DNA of 64,000 bases from Gnetum montanum (taxonomy: Eukaryota > Streptophyta > Gnetopsida > Gnetales > Gnetaceae). The first letter of the stretch is position 1. Every line of letters begins with the position of its first letter. Positions 11,601-23,599 of the stretch are shown here, piece after piece. Both the position numbers and the translations under genes were made by a program. The DNA lies in the NCBI GenBank assembly GCA_015680685.1, contig MNCI01020931.1:513907-577906 (forward strand). The letters are read 5' to 3'. Under the pieces are notes generated by a model. That model made no database searches, was not told the origin of the DNA, and was given only the letters and a program-made list of their open reading frames with translations.

Positions 11601-13330
11601 CTGGTGTGCCCAATAAACATAAATAAAAAGATTCTTATATGTAGCAAGCACAAAAGTAGTGGACACCCTATGGTTGACAACTAGTCGAAAGAGCAACCGA
11701 CCAACATGCATGGAACGAACTGGGGGAACAACTCATGCCCATAACGAAAGCATAGATACATTGGAGTATGAGCATCGCCGACTTCCACCCCTTAATCTAA
11801 GAACATAAGTCGGGAGAAGTTGGACACTTTTAAGAAATTCAAACAGGTGCTCATTATTTTGGATCTCTCCCTTTCCATTTAGTCATGGGGGAGATGGCCA
11901 CCTATGCTAATCATTGGAGGATCTTAGTTCTTTTAAATTTTTGTTTTGCATATTTTTGTTTTACATCTTTTTGTTTTACACGTTTTTGTTTTACATATTT
12001 TTGTTTTACACATTTTTTTTACACATTTTTGTTTTACACATTTTTGTTTTACAAATTTCTTTAACTTTTCTTGTGTTTGTTTTACAACATCGTTATGCTT
12101 TTTCATTTTTTTTTTTGTGTGTTTGTGTGTGTGCTATCCATCTTCTAAGTTTTTCATCCAATAAGTGTTCTCCACGATGGTATGAACTATTTTTCTATTG
12201 ATTGCTAATGTTTGGTTTTTACCTTTAAGTTATGATGTTAATACTAAGGTATGTCTCTTTGATATGACAGGCAATGAGTCCACTTCATTCATTCATCCAC
12301 AAGTTTCTATGGTCTCTCTTGGCTTGGAAATGTATAGTCCCTTTCTAAATAATAACTATAATGAATTGGTGACTGGGCACTTCTCAAACTAAGGAAGGAC
12401 TCATGGCTTGAAAAGGGTATGACTTCAAGGGAACTTGATGCATTTGTGTTGGCCATTTTCTTAGGTGCTTGGATGTTTTCTTCTTGAGTTTTCTTACCGT
12501 TCTGATGTTACCCAATTATCAAGAAGCTGAGCTAATAAAAATAACAAAGTCTTTGCATGGTGTGGTTCTCACTCATAGATACATAAAAAAAACAAAGAAA
12601 GAAAGAAAAAAAGAAGAAAAGAGAGAACAGTGAGAATTCAAAGCACACCCCTTAGACGAAATAATCATTTGGGCTACAAGCACTGGTTATGGAACTCAAA
12701 TAAACATATTCCCTCTAACTAAGGCCCTTCTTGCTTTCTATTCTCTCCTCATTTGTTTCTTCAGAATGGTGGTGGCTCTTGGGCGAAGGCATTCTTGTTA
12801 CTTCAAGAGGATGGATTGGCTTAATGCATTAATGTGAAGTCACTGGATGTGGTTTGTTTGAGGCCAGAGTTGGAATGAGATTTACCAAGTCACATTAATC
12901 ATTAACTACATAAGGGGTTGTACACCACCTTGTTCTTGAGACTCCATTCCATTCTCTCTTTTCCATCATTCTTCCTCCATTATTCACCTCATTGCCGGTT
13001 GTATCATTAATGTATATCTTGATGGATACATTGTTTTCTTTTGGTAAATTCTTGTGGTTAAGACTTTAACTCTTGTTCCAAATGACATTCCTAGAGCCTA
13101 CGGACTTTTTGAATGTGGGTTTGTCAGGGCATTATGGGCATGAGCCTGCTTTGGGGAGGACCCACTGACATTCCTATTTGGTGTGCCAATTAAATTCTTT
13201 CCCTTAACATTTTTACAATCCACTCTCTTTTGTTCATTTCCATCTTGACATCCACTTCACTGACATTATAGTTATCTCTTTTTCTCCATCTTTCTTATTC
13301 CTTATTCTTCCTCCATTCTATTGCTACCGG
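11601..13330 (+). other. Post-pol non-coding region of A
   Basis: No credible gene. It starts with a deletion junction (about 11600-11880), then AGTCATGGGGG at 11881-11891, a T-rich 15-bp tandem repeat (about 11938-12060; unit like CACATTTTTGTTTTA), a GT-rich stretch near 12110 and a purine tract (about 12588-12630, GAAAGAAAGAAAAAAAGAAG). The same order is seen in E between 53241 and 54500, so it is an inherited part of the element plan. Open stretches here are by-products of the repeat. Confidence 0.65.
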
Positions 13331-13760
13331 AGGTTCGCTCTTAGTCATGGGGGTCCAGACCCAAATTTTTTCAATTTTCTCCTAACCCCTATACCTTTGG
13401 TAGTCCCCAATCTTATATCTCCAGATCCGTATCAGCCATACCACAACCCAGCTAATGGGCTTATACCGAAGCAAGGTATCAATTGCATTATGATTCATTT
13501 ACCCTTGCTAATATAAGACTGTGTTGTGTGTGTAGATGGCAATCATGCAACAACGGATTGGATCTGGAGGAAACACTTGGAATGGACCAGTGTTGAAGTA
13601 GCTATGCAAGGAGCAAGATTGATGGCACACTTATGGATGGACAAAAAAAGGCACAATCTTGGCATTGGCAGTAGAAACACTTCTTCTCTTCTTCTCTCTT
13701 CTCTCTCAGTTGCCAAATGAGGCCTGATGTCAAATTTATAAAGTGTCCACTCTTATTGTC
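13331..13760 (+). pseudogene. ORF3 leader and remnant in A
   Basis: A GT at 13333 sits in the same context as a consensus splice donor in element E (55031), followed in both by CTTAGTC(A/G)TGGGGG. A splice-acceptor-like TTGTGTGTGTAG ends at 13535 and an ATG follows at 13536. This would give a roughly 200-bp intron. After the ATG only about 20 codons are open (MAIMQQRIGSGGN...) before stops, and the rest of ORF3 is missing compared with the 2.7 kb in E. Intron and start are inferred from comparing two copies. Confidence 0.45.
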
Positions 13761-13886
13761 GTGAACACCAGTTTGTTTTGTCTTGTAATGATGATTCATT
13801 CACATGTCATCCCATTAGTTCCATTTGAGTCAATAATCACATACCTTCCCAATATTTTGTAAGGAACTCGAGGATGAGTTTTCATT

Positions 13887-13900
13887 CATTCATTGGGGTA
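13887..13900 (+). promoter_or_regulatory. Polypurine tract of A
   Basis: ATTCATTGGGGTA directly precedes the 3' LTR. Element E has AGTCATGGGGGTA at the same place. It would prime plus-strand DNA synthesis. Confidence 0.7.
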
Positions 13901-14751
13901 TGATGGGATGCGATACATGATATCACATGGGACGTGATATCACATCCCCCACGATATCACATACGCCATATTGCGTCGTCCCCCACGATATCGTGTATGC
14001 GATATTGCGGTGCACCGTCAAGTCTATAAATAAGAGGTGGCTCTCCCTTGTTTCTCATCCTAGGCTTAGACCGTAGTGAAACTCTAGTTGTTTGACCTCT
14101 CCAAAGATAGATTAATTTCCATGTGCTTGCAGTAAAAACTCCAAAGTGAATGGATCTTTATTCAAGCAATATTGTACCTGAACACAAGTTGTGTATGGAA
14201 ATAAAGATGAACTTCTTGGATAAACCTTGCAGTGCATGGAATAGGCTAATTAGGACTTTATTTACTATTATTTACTGTTTACCATTTAAATACTTTATTA
14301 AGTTAATTAAATATCTCTCAACCCTTCTCTCTTAGTTAAGTGCCTTAGTACAACAACTTCAAGCACGTGCGTTACACTTGGTGATCCCAATAACAACTAG
14401 CGTTTGGTAACCAAGGTTGCATTGGTTCAAGGTGTGAATGGTAAGTAGGAACGGACGCTGATGCTAGGTTAATTAAGGCTTAGTTAGTTAGTTAAAGTTA
14501 GTTAATTAGTCTCTTCACCCTTCACCTCACTAGCATAGGAGATAAAACAAAAAAGCTATAAAAATCACATACCTCAGACTTACTTAACCATACAACCGTG
14601 ACAACTACAAGTAAGTCTGGGAAGACAATGAATGATTAACCTTAAGTGTTCCATAAGGCGTGTAGGCACTTAGTCTGCATAGTTCAACCAGATCATGTGT
14701 GTAATGCTCATATTCGTATGGTTGAGTGTAGGGGTACCTCGTCACTCATCA
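13901..14751 (+). repeat. 3' LTR of element A
   Basis: 851 bp, TGATG...CATCA, followed by the GACCC duplication at 14752-14756. U3 carries more GATATC modules than the 5' LTR (about 13909-14010). TATAAATA lies at 14025-14032. R-U5 is very similar to the 5' LTR. Confidence 0.9.
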
Positions 14752-16211
14752 GACCCTTAGCTCAAAAAGTCTCCCTTAGGCATAGATCCCAAGGGTTCTC
14801 CTTGTTGTAATTCTGAGCCCATCTATGATATGGTGTAGTTCATCCATTTGAGATTATCTATGACTTGGGAATTAGTGCAACAAAGAGTAGTACCTACCCA
14901 TGGCCACATCTAAGGATTCATGAGTACCTTGTTTTCACCTTGGATTTACCTTCTCAAATTGGACACTCTAAAGTACATTTAGTACTTGTCATTGAATAGC
15001 TCTAGCATCATACTCCATTGCTGAATAGATTTTGATTCCAAGGACCAGTACTAAATCTTTACTTCTTTGATAAATATCCTTGGAAACAATTTCAACTCTT
15101 GTCATTCATTTTCCATATTATGTAAGGCACAAGAATCATGAAAGGCTTGCAAATGATTTTGTGAATTTGAATTATATCCCCCTTTAAGCTTAGGGATATT
15201 ATTCATATCTAGTCATTTAATGTAGTTATCCTTCACATGTTTGGTTGGTATCCTAACAACCTTTAAAATATTTAACATGTTTCTATTAGTCAACAAGGGC
15301 TCATCATAGTCGTAGCAATTTCTATGACCCCTATCATGGCTATGATGGCCATGATGAATCCTAATGTGCCTTCATTCTCTGTGATGTTCATCCCTTGGTT
15401 GCTCATGCCCATAGTCTCTATTGTCTTGGTGGGATCTATGATCATCCCCATCCTACCATTCATCTTCATCATGATTTCTGTTGCCTCTACTTCTCCTATT
15501 AAAGTTGGAGAAGGAAGATGATGAAGGCAAAGACAAAGGAGAATCAACACCAGAACGATGCCTACTACCATATACTCTTTGATCCCTACCCCAATCACCA
15601 TGTTTGTCTTTCTCCTACTGCTTGTCATTGTTCCTACCTTGGTTGCCACCTTTTGAGGCTCCCTAATCTTGAGACTCGTTCTTTCCATTACCAAGGTTAT
15701 CCACAATTGTCTACAACCACTGGTTAAGGATCTCCTCCTCAAAGAGAGGAGGAGAATCTATGTATTGAAAGGCACTCAAAAAGAAGTCCTCACATTCTTT
15801 GTATGTTTTCAGGAGTAGGTGGGTAGTAAATCTTTTACCTTTTAAAGTCTCATTTCTAGCTTCCATTTGCTGATCTTTCTTTCGTTGTGCTTTGGTGGAA
15901 TGATAATCTCAATAAGCATGGTTGTGAACCTCATACTCCACCTTAAGTCTAGCAATGCCCAACTTGATGAGATTGTTTAACAACATTACTGGAATAGATT
16001 GATTAGAAGGCAACATGATGTTTCTTTCCATGTCCTTCCATTGTAGCTGCTTGTCCTAATGTAGGATGAAGGTGAAGTCCAGAGTGTAGGCATCTAGATG
16101 AGTATAAACAACTTTGAATTGTTGGGGAACTAGTGTCTTTTGGCCTTCGTGCCTTTGAGTGGATCTGCTTACAAATGGTAGTGGAGAATCGCCCCTACGA
16201 GAGGAAGCCAT
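14752..16211 (-). pseudogene. Gag N-terminal part of element B
   Basis: The minus-strand frame starts at 16211 with MASSRRGDSPLPF and continues through VVYTHLDAYTLDFTF, an Asp/His/Arg linker (about 15600-15290) and the central gag block near 15100-14800. It is cut by element A at 14752. Many stops, including the amber at 16058-16056 shared with A and both E units. An open 150-codon stretch at 15290-15742 is an out-of-frame shadow of this gag. Confidence 0.7.
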
Positions 16212-16345
16212 ATTAGTGATTTTACAAAAGTAGTGTGCATTTAATAATATTATGTTTTTTTAATGATTTTTCTCTAAGTGTTCTATTTCAATGTCCTTAA
16301 AGAATTTCATGATCTTTCTTATGTAGCATACTTAGCTAACTAAAG

Positions 16346-16363
16346 TCCTCGGTAATGGAACCA
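16346..16363 (-). promoter_or_regulatory. Primer binding site of B
   Basis: The minus strand reads TGGTTCCATTACCGAGGA one base after the LTR end; a decayed tRNA-Asp site. Confidence 0.7.
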
Positions 16364-16364
16364 A

Positions 16365-17211
16365 TGATGAGAAGCAAGCACTCCCTACGCCCAACTATAT
16401 CAATCACAAGCAAGTACCTCCTAAATGCATAATAGGCAAGGTAGTGACTTAAAGATGTGATCATTGTCTTCTTAGCTTCACTTATGTAAGTGCAGGGGTA
16501 TGGTTAAGCATGAAATAAGGCACATGATTTTTATTTATATTTTTATATTCTATTTGATTTAATTTAAGTGTGAAGCAAAGTACTCAGTTGTGAATTAACT
16601 AATTTACTATCTAATGCCTTAATCTAATTATCCTAACATAAGCATTTGGGCCCACCTTCTGTCCACATCCTAAACTCGTTAGGAATGCTATTGGATGAAC
16701 TAAGTGATAACACCACTGGGATTACCAAGCATTAATGGTATGTTCAAGGCAGTTGCACTTATGTATGATTACTAAGCACATTAATTAACTAAGAACATAA
16801 GCATAAAATGCATAAATGATTAAGTGCATGAATGAAAGAATTAAAATATTCTTGAGTGCTGCAAGGAGTTCCAAGAATCTTGTCTTTATTGTTGGCACAT
16901 CAAAGTGTTCAAGTACATTGATGTTCGAATAAGGATTTGTACAATCCTTGAAGTCCTACTGTAGGCACTTAGAAAATATTCTAACTCTAACAGAAAAAAA
17001 TTGCAAGAACTTGGCTACATTATTTACTTAACATTGCCATAAATGCGATGGGTATGTGCATTTATATAGGCAAAGATAGACACTGCATCAAGGCATCTAC
17101 CTATGCATCAATGGGGATATGTTGATAGGGATGCATCAATGCATCTACCCATGCATTAATAGGGATACATCAACAAGGATGTGTTGATGCAGCCCATCGA
17201 GTGATTTATCA
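16365..17211 (-). repeat. 5' LTR of element B
   Basis: 847 bp, minus strand, from TGATAAATC (17211) to CATCA (16365). U3 (about 17190-17080) has alternating GATGCAT and CATCAACA units unlike the GATATCGC modules of A, C and D. TATATAAA lies at 17068-17061. R-U5 keeps the family skeleton (AATAAAGAC, TTGGTAATCC-like repeats, GATGAG end). ATAAG at 17212-17216 is the presumed target duplication; its partner lies outside the window. Confidence 0.8.
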
Positions 17212-17897
17212 ATAAGAAATTTAAATATTCTTAGTTGAGGGAAAACAACACTATTTTCAATTTTGTTTAATGTGGAAGGAATATAACATTGATGTTCTTG
17301 GCACAAATTATGATGATTAATCATTCAATGTTGTAAAGATCAAGAAACTTGTGTTCATACAAACACAATTGAATGTATCTATAGTATAATAACAAATCTT
17401 TATTAGAATATATACAATAGAGGATATTTATTATTAAGAAGAAAATGCATATTTTTAATATTCATCAACTAATTATAAAGATGGAAGAAAAAAATAGTAG
17501 CATCAATAATGCATTTTACTTTTATTATCATAAAATAATAATTTCTATTATAGAGAAAATAGAAAGAACTTTTTTATGGTCTAACTATTTGAAGCAAATA
17601 CTTCATATTTTAAATTAGAATACAATATGTAAACTATGGTCTTGTGGCAAATGGAATCTTAGGCATTTACAATACATTACTTATGCTTTTTCTAGGTAGA
17701 TTTGTTTCATGGATTTCATTTTCTTAATGTCTCTAATATTGCTAATCCTTCTCCAATTTGGAAAAGGCTTCAATTTAGAAGACATTGGTTTTGTTAGCAT
17801 GTTTCTTTGCATAATTAGTAGGGGAAGTGGTGTGAGAAATTAGAATATTCTATAAAAGTAGTGTGATAAATTAGAATATTTCACAAAGAATGTTTAT
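17212..17897. other. AT-rich intergenic DNA
   Basis: No gene, LTR or clear repeat recognised. This is host DNA between the insertion sites of B and G. It ends with TTTAT (17893-17897), the left target-site copy of G. Confidence 0.6.
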
Positions 17898-19552
17898 TGT
17901 AGTGACCGAAAACATTGGTGGCTAGAATCACCAAGGGGTCAACAAACGCACAACCTTAACCCCGTCTCTATTCGAGGGCCTTGCTGGAAATGGAGGTAGA
18001 GCACCCTAGACAATCTTGTCGATCAAATGGGGACTTTGTCGATTACAGCTGGGGTGGTGGTTGCAAACGGAGGGGGGGTGTGGTTAGCTAAAATGCAATG
18101 GGTTCGAACTATGCTAAGTGTTGAGCATTGTCCATGATGCAAAGTGCAAGGCATAGTCACAAGATGAGGGTGAGCGTAGTCAAGGGATTTCAACCAAAAC
18201 AAGGGTGCCAACCCATGGAGACTACCACACGAGCGTAGTACAACATGACTGCGTGTGAAAAATGCGAAGAAATGAAAAAAAATGCAAAGAAAATGCAAGG
18301 AACAGGAGAGAGTAATGGAACACCCCCTCACATGGGAGCGTAGTTAACTCCAAAATGGGTTTAGAAGGTATGCAATGTATAATAGGAATAGTGGGAGCAT
18401 AGTCACAATCTCGATGGTGTTGGGTCGTGAAGTCTGGTGCTCACAATGTTGTACCGTGCTTACTGGGTTGGCCATCGTGGTGTATCATGGATGTCCTTGC
18501 AGACCTGCAATAGGGCTACAATGAACTATGATGTGCAACTTTGCCTCTCTGCTAGTGCGCTTTGGGTCTCATTCGCCCAAGAAGCTAAGTGTTGAATGCC
18601 AAGATGCTAGATGCCAAATAAAAATGCCAACTACCAACCCCTAGAGTGTTGGGGGTCCATGGGGTATTTATAGGGCTAGGGTTAGCCCAAAATGTGAATT
18701 GTGTGCCACATGGCAAAGTGGTAGATGGGACTATGCTCTGGGGTAGTTGGGACCACGCTCATCCCAACTATGCTTTAGTGTTTAGCTCTATGATGTTGAG
18801 CAATGTCATTGCTCTGACCGAGTCTGTGAAGCTGAGAGACTGTGACTATGCTATCTAGTTGCATAGAGAAGACTACAAAGTACCTAAAAAGGTGCAAAAC
18901 ATGTCAAAAAAATGTAACTTTTGGAGACTACACTTTGGGTCTACACTCTAGAGCATAGTTACAATTTTTGGGGAAAAGGGGATGCAAAAATGCAAAATGC
19001 TACTACTGGAGGTGTGCTAGAGCTAATGTGGATGCTAATGCTAAGGTGTGGGGGCCTTTGGAGGCTATTCTTGCCATCCACATTGACTACACTCTAGAGC
19101 GTAGTCCCAGACTTAGGCAAAATTTTGTCCAAAAACTCGCAAAAATTGCCAAAATGTGCCTAAGTGTTAACTACACTCTAGAAGAGGCTGACTACGCTCC
19201 CGAGTGTAGTGAGCGTAGGCTCAACACTAAGAGAAATTTGTGCAAAGTCTGGTGTCTAAGGTGACTACGCTGACTATGCTCTAAAGCATAGTTGGGAGGT
19301 GTAGTCCTAACAATTAGAAAATTCTAGTGTCTAGGGCTGACTATGTTGACTACGCTCTAGAGCATAGTCTAGACACTTAGAAAAAATCTAGTAAAAATTA
19401 AGGTTCCAAGTTGACTACGCTCTAGAGTGTAATCTCAGTAGTGGAGAGTGTAGCCCTAACACTTAGAAAAATTTGGGAAAAGTATCATCATTTTGACACT
19501 TAGCCAAATTTGTAGTTGATAGGTTGGAGCTCGAATTTTTTGTGGTGTTTCA
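17898..19552 (-). repeat. 3' LTR of element G
   Basis: 1655 bp, minus strand TGAAACACC...CACTACA. U3 (19552 to about 18680) holds at least six near-palindromic GACTACGCTCT/AGAGCGTAGTC units (for example 19085-19106, 19348-19369, 19413-19434). A TATAAATA box follows at 18672-18665. The remaining part is R-U5. It carries about 95 bp near 18690-18800 absent from the 5' LTR. Confidence 0.88.
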
Positions 19553-19570
19553 TTGATCCCCCTTTGTTGA
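19553..19570 (-). promoter_or_regulatory. Polypurine tract of G
   Basis: The minus strand reads AAAGGGGGATCAA immediately before the 3' LTR start TGAAACACC. Confidence 0.6.
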
Positions 19571-21900
19571 TGTCTAAAGGAGTGGCCCAAGAGATGTTGA
19601 CAAAGAACGTAAAAGACCATAGTAGTTGTGGCACCAACATCATCCATTAGTACCAGATTGGATGTTGTTCCACCATGTTCAAGAGTGTTGTGGATAAGGG
19701 TATGCTAAGCGCAAAGGGTGTAGGGAATGTGCTAGGGAGATGAAATGCAAGGTGTGTAGTTAGCATGGTTGACAAAGACCATGGCATGAAGTGGCTTTCC
19801 CTTGAACATTGACCCATTATTGAAGTGCTCAAAGCCGATTCAAGGCTAAGCCAATTGCGAAACTGCAGCATTGTTGATTTGCTTTGGGGATGTGCTTTTT
19901 CCTATTTTTCTTTTTTCTTTTCTTTTTATGAAATGGGGCAAACCTCTATTGGGTTTGGCTTACTGCTGAATGCTAGCTGCAGGGTGTTGGCCATTGAGTG
20001 GATGGGCTTTGTGGGCCATTGGGTAGATGGGCTTTGCTTTGATGCAACTACGTCACGTCTATAGGACAGGTGTTTCCTCCCAAGGATGAGTTGCATTACA
20101 TTCACTTGGGCTTTAATTAACCAATAGGAACTTCCCACAGGATGAGTTGCATTACGTCTATCATGGGTTCTATGATTGACGTGAAGAGAATGTCATGTGT
20201 GTTACAGTGTATGCATCAAAGGGTTTGCATGCAGAAGGATGTAGGGGAATGCGAGAGGATATTGGAATGCTAGCATGGATGTGCATAGGCTATAGTGCAA
20301 GGACATGCATAGGCTATAATGGGATGAGGGGGATGTGCACTCTTGAGTGTCTTAGTTAGCCCAATCATGAACATCGGAGCAATGTGGCGACTTGTCGCTG
20401 CGATGAGATGCACCTTTGCACGATTGCCTCCAAGGTTTCATCCTACAAACACAACGTAGAGAAAAAAAGAAAATCACAAAATGTGAAATGCAAATGCAAT
20501 GCCAAATCTAAAGATGCAGTAAGTGCTACAACAATTGGACCAGTTGCAAGTGCTTGAAGAGCCAGTAAAGGCACTAGGGTGATGATGTTGGAACTGCTCC
20601 AAAGGGTTGTGCTGAGGATGAGAGCTCAAAGCACCAACGCAATGCCTAAAGCCAGTAATGTTGTTAGTGTAGCCTAGAGCTAGTAGTGCTGGCAACCATG
20701 GCAGGAGCTCCAAAAGGTCAGCAAAATGCCTAAGGGCAACTTCAGAAGATCAATAAAATTCTAGGGGCAGTAACATTGCAAATGTTCTAGAGGCTTCTCC
20801 CAATGATAGGAAATCTAATCTGGAACTACAGTGTCACCACCTTGCCCACAAGGTGTAGGTAGATGATGTGGAGTTGAAAGTAATGTCACTTGCTTATCCA
20901 TAGAACTATGTGTGTTGTACTACAAACCTAATTTAAGGTCCTGGAAGACCATGGTGCACTAGTTTATAGTCTTAGCAAACTATTGAGTACTAGTTTAACA
21001 TTGTAGCGAATGGTGAATGTTGTGTCAATTTAACATCATGACCCAAAGATGAGCTGTGCTAATTTAATGTCATGGTAGACAAGCTGTGCTAGTTTATAGT
21101 CATAGCGGATTACTATGCCAGTTTTAGCATCATGGTAGACAAGTCTGCCAGTTTTAGCATTGTGGTGAACAAGTGCTAAAATGACTTGGTGAGGTATGGT
21201 GCTACATGTGTAGCCATGCTATGTGCCTGCAAGATCCTACAAAAATCAACTAGAAAAACAACATCAAGTGGCAACTATGAAACAAAGTTAATGCACAAAT
21301 GAAAAGGAAAACAATGTGAAAAGTGATAGTTTTGGGTTGTTCCAAGTCATAAATGCTAGTTTAAGGCCATTTTGGGCCATAGATGCTAATTTAAGGCCAT
21401 GGCGAGCCATGACAATAGTTTAAGGACATTGTGGACCATGCATTATTTTATTTTTATGGATTTTTTAATGTTTGTGATGCGTAAGCTAAGTGGATGAATG
21501 CATAAATAAATCAAAATATGTAAACAAAGCAAAATGATGCATAAACTACGCAAGAAGGTGAAATGAAAATGTGTGAACAAAACCAATGCAAGCCAAAACA
21601 AAAAATGCATGGCACGTGAAGGAAACAGAAAGATAGGCACTTAGCGCATTCTTGGCCAAGAAGGTACCTTGGTCAAGTAATTGCTTCCTAATCATGCTCG
21701 GATTAGGATGCGCATAGGGCCTAGAAACCTCTAGGAGGTTGTTGGCTTCAAGCACTCATTCGAGTGTGTTAGCCTTAGGCATTGTGTTGCTTGCCATAGG
21801 TGTACCACTAAGAGACTCCACCTCCGACACTTGGCCCATGTCTATGTTGTGGTTAGTCAAAGGGGAGACATTATCACCGTAGATGATAACTTGACCACCT
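19571..21900 (-). other. Non-coding spacer of G with minisatellites
   Basis: No conserved domain seen; this is where pol would be in a full element. It contains about seven units of a 29-36-bp repeat around 20960-21175 (core CTAGTTTAACATNRTGGY) and three related units at 21356-21440 (core CTAGTTTAAGGCCAT). Other open stretches are short and lack motifs. Confidence 0.55.
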
Positions 21901-21944
21901 TCATACGAAAGGTGGATTTCTTGATGGATGGGAGAGGAGACGAC

Positions 21945-22330
21945 CTATAGTTGAGCTAGCCAAGGCATACCTAGGATCAAGTCGAAGTCTGGCATCTCCT
22001 CTATGATAGTGAATTTTGTGCTGCTAGGGAATTGCTCCCCTACCACGAAGGCGATGTTGATGGTACCCCTGACGGTGATGCGTGATCTATTAAAGGATTT
22101 TATACATGCAATTTTGGTTAGCCTAATCTTGTCTGCCAAGCCTAGCTTGTCGATGACAGAGTATAGAACTAAGTTTGTTGCTACACCATCATTGACGTGC
22201 ACCCTATGGATGGTGCACTACCCAACACATATGCTAATTGACAATGGAGTTATAGTGACCTCCCCTCGTTTGAGGTTGACCTTGACTGCATCATTACGAA
22301 AGGCTAGAGATGTTGAATCCAATTCCTATG
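21945..22330 (-). pseudogene. Retropepsin-like protease of G
   Basis: Retroviral-type aspartic protease. The minus-strand peptide has VNDGVATNLVLYSVIDKLGL, equivalent to the usual DSGASHNFIS block, then VVGEQFPSSTKF and FDLILGMPWLAQ, the hallmark C-terminal motif. The catalytic Asp appears as Asn (NDG for DSG), so activity is doubtful. Upstream in frame lies a protease-like lead-in; downstream the frame ends without RT. Confidence 0.75.
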
Positions 22331-23599
22331 GTGCAGGAGGCAAGATCGTTGCACAGATGGCATTATCATCTGTAGGGTTGTCCTCCTGTTATGGAGGCCA
22401 ACATCTAGGCCAATGCTTGGTGGTATGCAGATGAGCTCATGACTAAGTCATACAAGCTTAGCATTATATTTTTTTTGGTTTGAGCGTTTGTTTCACCTAT
22501 GTTAGTGTAGCTGCAAAGTCCTTGTCATTGGCCATTGCGTTGGCCTTGACCTCCTTCGTGTGGTTCAAGGGATGGATCTCTTGAAGAGGGAACTTGGGCT
22601 TGTTTTGTTTAGCCTGCTTGGGGACCGGGACCGTAGTGTTTGGTTGTGGCTTACTAGTTGTGGCCTTTGCTTCAACCATGAAGGTTGTGAGGCACTCATT
22701 CAGCCTCTTGCATTGCCATTTGGTAGGCCTACCTAGGTTGCCAGTGGGGTCGGCCCTTGAAGGAGAAGATATCAACACGTTGCCCACTGTTGGGCTTCAG
22801 GGAGGTGAGGGGCCAACACGTTGTGGCACCCTAGTGGCACCCTAATGACAAATGGCTATTGTTTAGCAGTTGTTATGAGGCTAGCTTGTTGTGGCATCTT
22901 GATGACGAAGGATTGTTTAGTGGTTGTTGTTGCTACGTCATGCTAGTTTAATGTCTTAGCATATGAGTTTTGCCAGTTTAACATCTTAGCGAATGATTGC
23001 TATGGGACCCTGACCATGAAGGGTGTCATGGGTGCTCGAGGTGACACTTTAACCACAAAAGAAAGCCTCTTTCTTGTGGAGGCCAAGGGAATCTTTGACT
23101 TGTTGGGAGGCACTCAGATTACAAAAGGTTGCTGTGCAGGTTTAGACTTGCCACATATGCTAATGGATTTTATGATGTAGGGGGCATTGTCTACGTGGGA
23201 TTGGCTTGCTGCATCAAACACTAGTTGGCCCCTTTCTATCATTCTTTGTAGGTCATCTTGCAAAGCCTGGTAGTTGTCCATACTATGACCAGACAGGTAG
23301 TGATAATATTAGTCTAGTCAAAAGTCTTTTAGGATTGGGGGCTCGTTTGGTACTATTGAGGTAGGGTTCCTCAATAGTTCGCAGTACTTGTCATGTCATT
23401 GGCAGGTAGTCTTCAATATTCATTTGTATGAGATTTTCCCAGCTTTTAGTAGTTGCTCTAGTAATTTGGAGGGTTTCATTGGTAGCAGAATGTACTTTGA
23501 GCAATCCTTACACTCAAAGCGAGGCCTTGGAATGGCTTGTGCTATGGCCCATGCCATTGTAGGCAGGTTGGTGCTAGAGTTCGTGGCTTTGGGAGCTGG
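22331..23599 (-). other. Gag-protease linker of G
   Basis: Degenerate linker coding and non-coding sequence. Two repeat units of the CTAGTTTAA family lie near 22930-22990, and two longer units sharing GTGGCA...GATGAC...TTTAG near 22840-22920. An open 96-codon minus stretch (22787-22497) is Pro/Lys/Thr-rich, typical of a gag tail, but no zinc knuckle was confirmed. Confidence 0.45.

Larger units (their letters stand above)
7627..14751 (+). mobile_element. Element A: pol-deleted Athila-like retrotransposon
   Basis: A 7.1-kb element complete at both ends, flanked by GACCC and inserted in element B's gag. It keeps two LTRs, primer site, gag, most of protease, the long non-coding region, the ORF3 leader and a polypurine tract. 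It lacks RT, RNase H and integrase. Sequence passes from the end of protease (about 11600) through some 200-280 bp of unclear sequence to a block at 11881 that in element E lies after integrase (53241). ORF3 is reduced to a short remnant. It is therefore a non-autonomous derivative that needed a helper to move. Confidence 0.88.

Noticed and set aside
11914-12201. Hydrophobic 95-codon frame with repeated IFLFY
   Set aside because: Direct product of the T-rich 15-bp tandem repeat in element A's non-coding region; not a membrane protein gene.
15290-15742. 150-codon Met/Ile-rich minus frame
   Set aside because: Out-of-frame reading of element B's His/Asp/Arg gag linker.
18938-19434. Regularly spaced palindromic repeats resembling a CRISPR array
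   Set aside because: Spacing is irregular, units vary, they sit in an LTR U3 upstream of a TATA box, and the DNA is plant nuclear.
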